From Rhizobium johnstonii 3841 (GTDB lineage Bacteria; Pseudomonadota; Alphaproteobacteria; Rhizobiales; Rhizobiaceae): a stretch of 64,000 nt of DNA. Made by a program: the position numbers and the translations under genes. Positions 59,767-64,000 of this stretch are shown in pieces. The notes under the pieces were generated by a model, which had not been told where the DNA came from, did not search any database, and worked only from the letters and a program-made list of their open reading frames with translations. Positions within the stretch are counted from its first letter, which is position 1. The number at the start of each line of letters is the position of its first letter. The stretch spans positions 3,105,501 to 3,169,500 of the forward strand of contig NC_008380.1 in NCBI RefSeq assembly GCF_000009265.1, written 5' to 3'.

Positions 59767-60537
59767 GTGACCTCACCAATCAAAATAGCCGTCGCCGGCG
59801 CGAGCGGCCGCATGGGTCGTGCCATCCTGCCGCTGCTGGCGGCCGATCCGGATTTTGCGTTCGTCGGCGGCATCGGCCGTGAGGGCTCTGCAGGCGACGG
59901 GTTGATCGATCGTTCGGCCGCAATCGGAGCAGCCGACGTGATCCTGGATTTCACGACGGGACGTGCGGCCGCCGAACTTGTCGGCCTGTGCGCGTCGGCC
60001 GGCGGACCTGCCCTGGTGATCGGGGCGACGGGTTTCGAGCCGGATGAGCTCGAACGGATTGCAGAGGCCGCCCGCACGATTCCGATCCTGCGCTCCGGCA
60101 ACTTCTCCATCGGCGTCAATATGCTGGTTGGCCTCGTCGCCCAGGCCGCGCGCGCCCTTCCCGCGCATGGCTGGGATATCGAAATCCTCGAAGCCCATCA
60201 CAACAGGAAGATCGACGCGCCGTCCGGTACGGCGCTGATGCTCGGCGAAGCCGCCGCAGAGGGCCGCGGGGTTTCCCTCGCATCCGTCGAGCGGCGCGGG
60301 CGTGACGGCATCACCGGCGAGCGCCCGCCCGGCGAAATTGGCTTTGCCGTGCTGCGCGCCGGCGGGCTGGTCGGAGAACACAGCGTGCTCTTTGCCGCCG
60401 CCGAGGAGGTCGTGACGCTCTCGCATTCGGCTCTCGACCGCGGCATGTTCGCCCGCGGCGCGCTTGCCGCCGCCCGCTGGATCGCAGGGCGTGCACCCGG
60501 CGAATACGCCATGGGGGATGTGCTGGGTCTGGTGTGA
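59767..60537 (+). CDS. dapB: 4-hydroxy-tetrahydrodipicolinate reductase
   Basis: DapB reduces hydroxy-tetrahydrodipicolinate with NAD(P)H in lysine and diaminopimelate synthesis. The 256-residue product has the nucleotide-binding KIAVAGASGRMGRAILPLLA, DFTTGRAAAELVGLC and the substrate motif EILEAHHNRKIDAPSGTALM with catalytic His and Lys. RPPGEIGFAVLRAGGLVGEH is the end of the catalytic domain. Start is a GTG at 59767, 13 bp after the frameshifted gene, with TTAGGA upstream. It may be a second copy; the housekeeping gene could lie elsewhere. Confidence 0.92.
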   Translation: MTSPIKIAVAGASGRMGRAILPLLAADPDFAFVGGIGREGSAGDGLIDRSAAIGAADVILDFTTGRAAAELVGLCASAGGPALVIGATGFEPDELERIAEAARTIPILRSGNFSIGVNMLVGLVAQAARALPAHGWDIEILEAHHNRKIDAPSGTALMLGEAAAEGRGVSLASVERRGRDGITGERPPGEIGFAVLRAGGLVGEHSVLFAAAEEVVTLSHSALDRGMFARGALAAARWIAGRAPGEYAMGDVLGLV

Positions 60538-60552
60538 GCAAGGGAAACAGGC

Positions 60553-61473
60553 TCACAGCATATCGAGGATTGCCGAGGCGACGACGACTTCGGTTCCAGC
60601 CAAGCCGACGGAGCAAAACAGCGTCGTATCGCCAGGCGATCCTCGCCCGGCCGCTTTCCCGGCCATGATATCGGCAAGGTCGGTCATGCGATGTTCATTG
60701 CCGGAGCCGGCCAGGAAAAAGGGCGAAGCATAGGCGCTCGTCTGTTCGGGAGAGTCCGTCGCGATCACGGCAGCGGCATCGGCGATATCCAGGCCGAGTT
60801 CGTATCCCTCATGCGTTTTCGGGCCGACGGTGTTGACGTGCACGCCGGGCTTCAAATCCCTGGCATGAATGACGGGCGTTCGGCTCGTCGTCGCGCAGAT
60901 GACGATGTCGGCGTCATCGACGGCTTCAGAGGCGCTGCCTGCAGGCTCCACGTCAATACCCAAGGCGTGCTGCATCTCAGTTGCAAAGGCGGCGCGATTC
61001 CTCTCGTTTCGGCTATAGACGCGGGCGCGGTGCAGTTTTCGAACGGCGGCCGCCGCGGCAAGCTGGGTTCGCGCTTGCGCTCCGCTGCCAAGGATCCCGA
61101 CGATGCTGGCGTCAGGCGCGCTGAGATGCCGGATGGCGAGCCCTCCGATCGCACCGGTTCTGAGGTTGCCGAGACGCTCTCCGAGAATAATACCCTTGAG
61201 CTTCGCGTCGTCGGCCGACCACACCGCGACGATCTGCGAATGCTCCGCCCCGTCGAATGTTTCATAGACCCGGAAGCCCGCAAGCGGTTTCTCGCCGAGG
61301 ATGCCGCCGACGGTGAAGACGAGATCGCCTCGACCGGGAAACGAGACATGGTGCCGGGGTGGAGAGATCAGTCGATTGCCGGCCCTCGCGAGAAAAGCGG
61401 TCTCGAGCGCATCGATCGCGACCACCATCAGCGCGCCGCCGACCAGATCCTCGTCTTTCAGAATTTTCGTCAC
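60553..61473 (-). CDS. ornithine cyclodeaminase/mu-crystallin family protein
   Basis: A 306-residue NAD(P)-dependent enzyme. It shows the Rossmann motif VGILGSGAQARTQLAAAAAV, EAVDDADIVICATTSRTPVI and VNTVGPKTHEGYELGLDIAD. The family includes ornithine cyclodeaminases, ketimine reductases and opine-type dehydrogenases; the substrate is not fixed. GTG at 61473 is preferred because GGAGG lies nine bases upstream; the longer ATG frame at 61500 contains that ribosome binding site. It is convergent with dapB. Confidence 0.9.
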   Translation of the reverse strand: MTKILKDEDLVGGALMVVAIDALETAFLARAGNRLISPPRHHVSFPGRGDLVFTVGGILGEKPLAGFRVYETFDGAEHSQIVAVWSADDAKLKGIILGERLGNLRTGAIGGLAIRHLSAPDASIVGILGSGAQARTQLAAAAAVRKLHRARVYSRNERNRAAFATEMQHALGIDVEPAGSASEAVDDADIVICATTSRTPVIHARDLKPGVHVNTVGPKTHEGYELGLDIADAAAVIATDSPEQTSAYASPFFLAGSGNEHRMTDLADIMAGKAAGRGSPGDTTLFCSVGLAGTEVVVASAILDML

Positions 61474-61572
61474 GGCCAAACCTCCAGCCCATGCCGGCAT
61501 GCTGCAACCCCAACCCCACTTGAGGTCAATAGGTCTGGCAAGCCGACATGCGCTGAAACATCCGCGTGAGAC

Positions 61573-62079
61573 CTAACCGACCAGACGGCGAGCCATCATG
61601 ACGTCGTCGATCTCCCTGCCCTCCTCCAGAACCCCGCCGGGAATCCTGCCGATCTCGGAGAAGCCTTCCCGTTGATAGAATCGTATTGCCGCCGGGTTCT
61701 CCGCGCTGACGAAGAGTTCCAGTTGCAGAATGCCGGTATCGCGCGCGTGATCGGCCACCGCGCCGAGCAGCTTGCCGGCAAGGCCCGTTCCGCGCAGGCT
61801 CCTTCTGACGTAAACCATGATGATCGTCGCGCGATGGGCCATCTTGCTCGACCGCTGCCGAACCAGGCCGGTTATGCCGACGGGTTCGTCACCCTGAAAG
61901 GCGATGAAAACCGGCTCATTCAGGCGATTGCGCCACTCCTCGAGAGAAAGAGCCTCCCAGTCCTCGTAGCGGCTTGCAAAGAGGGACGGTTCGGTGCGAA
62001 GCGCTTCCAGACGGATGCGCCGGAAAGCCTCCACTTCGTCTGCCCTGACATGCCTGATCGTCGTGCCACTTCCATCCAT
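61573..62079 (-). CDS. GNAT family N-acetyltransferase
   Basis: A 168-residue acetyltransferase. Motif A is IIMVYVRRSLRGTGLAGKLL, with the R-x-x-G-x-A/G acetyl-CoA loop, and motif B is LQLELFVSAENPAAIRFYQR EGFSEIG. The N-terminus, TIRHVRADEVEAFRRIRLEA, is typical of RimI/PhnO-like members. ATG at 62079 has AGGAGG upstream, an excellent site; the longer frame to 62136 is not needed. Substrate unknown. Confidence 0.92.
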   Translation of the reverse strand: MDGSGTTIRHVRADEVEAFRRIRLEALRTEPSLFASRYEDWEALSLEEWRNRLNEPVFIAFQGDEPVGITGLVRQRSSKMAHRATIIMVYVRRSLRGTGLAGKLLGAVADHARDTGILQLELFVSAENPAAIRFYQREGFSEIGRIPGGVLEEGREIDDVMMARRLVG

Positions 62080-62215
62080 CGGGACCTCCTGCGAGATGAG
62101 AGGTACTGTCAATACAGATGGCCTCAGCCGATGCAACCGGTGTCAGGAAGCTTCATAGTTCAGCATATGCTCGAAGTGACGAGATCGAACGGAAATCCGT
62201 CGTCTCAGGCGCCGG

Positions 62216-62689
62216 TCACTGCGCCGGACTCCCCAGCCGGCCACCCTTCCGGACGACCGGTTCGCCGGACGGGCCGACCACCGATTGATCGGCCGGCCTC
62301 GCTGCCGGTTCGCCAGTTGGCCCGACTACCGGTTCACGGGCTAGCCCGTCGACCGGCTGGCCGGTGGATCGGACGACCAGGGGATCGGCTGGCTGGACGG
62401 CGGACTGATCGGTTGTTGGCCCGGGCACCGGCTTGCCGGTTGTCCCCGGCACCGGCTGGCCGGTTGCCGCGTTCAACGGCTCAACGGTTGGTCGGGCCGT
62501 TGATCGCTCGGTTGGCCCGGCAACTGGCTCTTCAGTTGAGTCGGCCACCGATTGATCGGTTGGCTTGTCGATCGTGAACGGTACAACTTCACGGATGATG
62601 AAGAGAAGAACTATCCCGACCAACGTGCACGTCAGCGCGTAGAGAAGGAAATATTTCAGTGCATATCCCTCGCTGATTGGCAGCACCAA
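62216..62689 (-). CDS. single-pass membrane protein with degenerate Pro/Thr/Gly repeats
   Basis: About 157 residues. An N-terminal helix YFLLYALTCTLVGIVLLFII anchors it. The rest is low-complexity: short units such as GPTGEPV, GPTERST, GTTGKPV, GPTTDQS and RSTGQPV follow one another about twenty times. The DNA is a degenerate minisatellite rich in CCGG and CGGTT. The start is unclear: TTG at 62689 or GTG at 62686, both without a ribosome binding site. Wall-spanning or surface-exposed linker is a guess. Reality as a gene is likely because the helix and repeat stay in one frame. Confidence 0.55.
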   Translation of the reverse strand: MVLPISEGYALKYFLLYALTCTLVGIVLLFIIREVVPFTIDKPTDQSVADSTEEPVAGPTERSTARPTVEPLNAATGQPVPGTTGKPVPGPTTDQSAVQPADPLVVRSTGQPVDGLAREPVVGPTGEPAARPADQSVVGPSGEPVVRKGGRLGSPAQ

Positions 62690-63003
62690 CTTGACAATGG
62701 TGCAAATGATATTTCCGCATCATTGAACGATACTTGAGGCGAAGGCAATCATTTTCAACAAGAGCCGCAAAATTTCAAAAATGCACAGAACGGGATAAGG
62801 TAGTTATTGTAGATATTTAGGAAGCGCCTCCCCGATGCTCAATTTGTCTTGATGTCTCGGCAAGCCCAAGGAAGGCCCCGGAACCCAGATCCGAGATCTG
62901 CCAGGCGAAGACAGCCTCGGCGATATGGGCTAGATTGCGTGTGCCGGCAGCCTGCTTTCGAGGGTGACACCCTCCAGGATCGGTGGCGGCAGGGGGGATC
63001 CGC
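62690..63003. other. 314-bp intergenic region
   Basis: The first 130 bp are AT-rich and probably hold the promoter of the repeat protein. The remainder is GC-rich. No gene, hairpin with a T-run or repeat was supported here. Confidence 0.45.
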
Positions 63004-64000
63004 ATGACGGCAATTGCATCTCTGTTTCAGGAAGCCGCCCGCCGTGCGGCAGGATTCCGGCAGGCAACGCCCGCCCGCCATATGCCCACCCACGACTACG
63101 CGGCCTCGCTAGCCTGTTTCGAAGAGCCGCTGCCGGCGGCCGGTTCCGATATGCTTGATGTCATCAGGCGTCTCTCGGACGGCGCCGAACCCGGGCTGCA
63201 TGCAACCACTGGGCCGCGCTTTTTCGGCTGGGTCATCGGCGGCTCCCATCCGGTCGGCGTCGCGGCCGATTTCCTCACCAGCGCCTGGGGCCAGAACGCC
63301 GGAAACCATGCCGCCGCCCCGGCCGCAGCCGCGGTCGAGACCGTCGCGGCGAGATGGCTTTTCGATCTCCTGAAGCTGCCGGCCGAAAGCTCGGTCGGCT
63401 TCGTCACCGGCGCAACGGTGGCGAACTTTACCTGCCTTGCCGCCGCCCGCGGCGAGGTGCTGCGCCAGGTGGGCTGGGATGCCGATGCAAAGGGCCTGTT
63501 CGGAGCGCCTGAGATTACCGTGCTGATCGGCGACGACGCCCACACGACCGTCTTCTCCGCGCTTCAGTTCCTCGGCCTCGGGCATGATCGCGTGCTGCGC
63601 CTGCCCACCGACGCGATGGGACGGATAGACCCGGCCGCGCTGGCGGGCACGCTCGATACTGTCTCTGGACCCGTCATCGCCGTTCTCCAGGCGGGGCAGA
63701 TCAATACTGGCGCCTTCGACGATTTCGCCGCCATCATCCCGCCGTTGAAGGCGAAAGGCGCCTGGGTGCATGTCGATGGCGCCTTTGGCCTCTGGGCGCA
63801 GGCATCAGCGAGGACCAGCCACCTCAGCCGCGGCATCGAAGCGGCCGACAGCTGGGCGACCGACGGCCACAAGTGGCTGCAGACGCCCTATGATTGCGGC
63901 TATGCCATCGTCCGCAACGAGCTCGCCCATCGCCGCGCCATGACGATCGCCGCGAGCTACCTGCCGCTCGCCGGCGAAGGCGAACGCGATCCCTCACACT
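63004..64000 (+). CDS. pyridoxal-phosphate-dependent decarboxylase (3' end cut off)
   Basis: The frame begins at ATG 63004, behind CAGGGGGGAT, and is open to the right edge, so only 332 residues are visible. It belongs to the group II PLP decarboxylases (glutamate/aromatic amino acid type). It has GPRFFGWVIGGSHPVGVAAD at the N-terminus, GFVTGATVANFTCLAAARGE for phosphate binding and GAWVHVDGAFGLWA with the Asp that contacts the pyridine nitrogen. The Schiff-base Lys is in SWATDGHKWLQTPYDCG. The substrate cannot be told from this part. Confidence 0.92.
   Translation, partial: MTAIASLFQEAARRAAGFRQATPARHMPTHDYAASLACFEEPLPAAGSDMLDVIRRLSDGAEPGLHATTGPRFFGWVIGGSHPVGVAADFLTSAWGQNAGNHAAAPAAAAVETVAARWLFDLLKLPAESSVGFVTGATVANFTCLAAARGEVLRQVGWDADAKGLFGAPEITVLIGDDAHTTVFSALQFLGLGHDRVLRLPTDAMGRIDPAALAGTLDTVSGPVIAVLQAGQINTGAFDDFAAIIPPLKAKGAWVHVDGAFGLWAQASARTSHLSRGIEAADSWATDGHKWLQTPYDCGYAIVRNELAHRRAMTIAASYLPLAGEGERDPSH

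Noticed and set aside
62216..62560. repeat tract considered as a CRISPR array
   Set aside because: Units are degenerate and contiguous with no unique spacers; they read as protein repeats.
1..64000. tRNA and rRNA genes
   Set aside because: No T-arm consensus with matching acceptor stems was found by eye; a covariance-model scan would be decisive.

Overview
The window reads as chromosomal DNA of a Rhizobiaceae alphaproteobacterium, most like Rhizobium. This is judged from family recognition only, since no database search was possible. The clues are high GC with strong third-position bias, a UvrB with long terminal extensions, BA14K, DUF982 and DUF899 proteins, class III cyclases with TPR-type C-termini, a possible EcfG-type promoter, and small palindromic intergenic repeats. 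No rRNA, tRNA, CRISPR array, transposase or phage structural gene was seen. Genes are mostly monocistronic and alternate between strands.

1-15 kb: an NmrA-like oxidoreductase (cut by the left edge) divergent from a LysR regulator, a SulP anion transporter, a single-domain response regulator, a phospholipase D-like protein, a DUF899 protein, an ankyrin protein and a YHS protein. Next come two class III nucleotide cyclases flanking a rhomboid protease, and a DUF982 gene that appears to start with ATT. 15-28 kb: a GH15 glycosidase, uvrB, a small lower-GC island with two frameshifted genes (an AbiTii-like defence protein and a conserved Cys-motif protein), a large secreted RTX/cadherin protein, and a cold-shock gene with a clear terminator. 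28-40 kb: dusA, an HtrA-like protease, an alpha/beta hydrolase with a possible export signal, small rhizobial proteins, a DUF3313 lipoprotein, a two-component system, an FMN reductase, and a three-gene ABC-2 exporter operon.

40-64 kb: several regulator/target pairs with visible dyad operators in the shared promoter: HxlR with a RibD/DHFR-like protein, TetR with an O-methyltransferase, TetR with an aldo-keto reductase, MarR-GNAT with a membrane-anchored LAS-type peptidase-like protein, and Lrp with an argininosuccinate synthase. Then follow UbiA, DUF2233, GST, an ABC exporter, several small VOC/GFA proteins, a carbon-nitrogen hydrolase, a third frameshifted gene, dapB, an ornithine cyclodeaminase-family gene, a low-complexity repeat protein and a PLP-dependent decarboxylase cut by the right edge.

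No single large undescribed system is evident. The most interesting items are the frameshifted AbiTii locus, the repeat architecture of the RTX protein, the ATT-start DUF982 gene, the LAS-like peptidase with an open frame continuing past its stop, the PH-like/rhomboid/TPR fusion between two cyclases, and a tandem 19-bp repeat with a 22-bp period.
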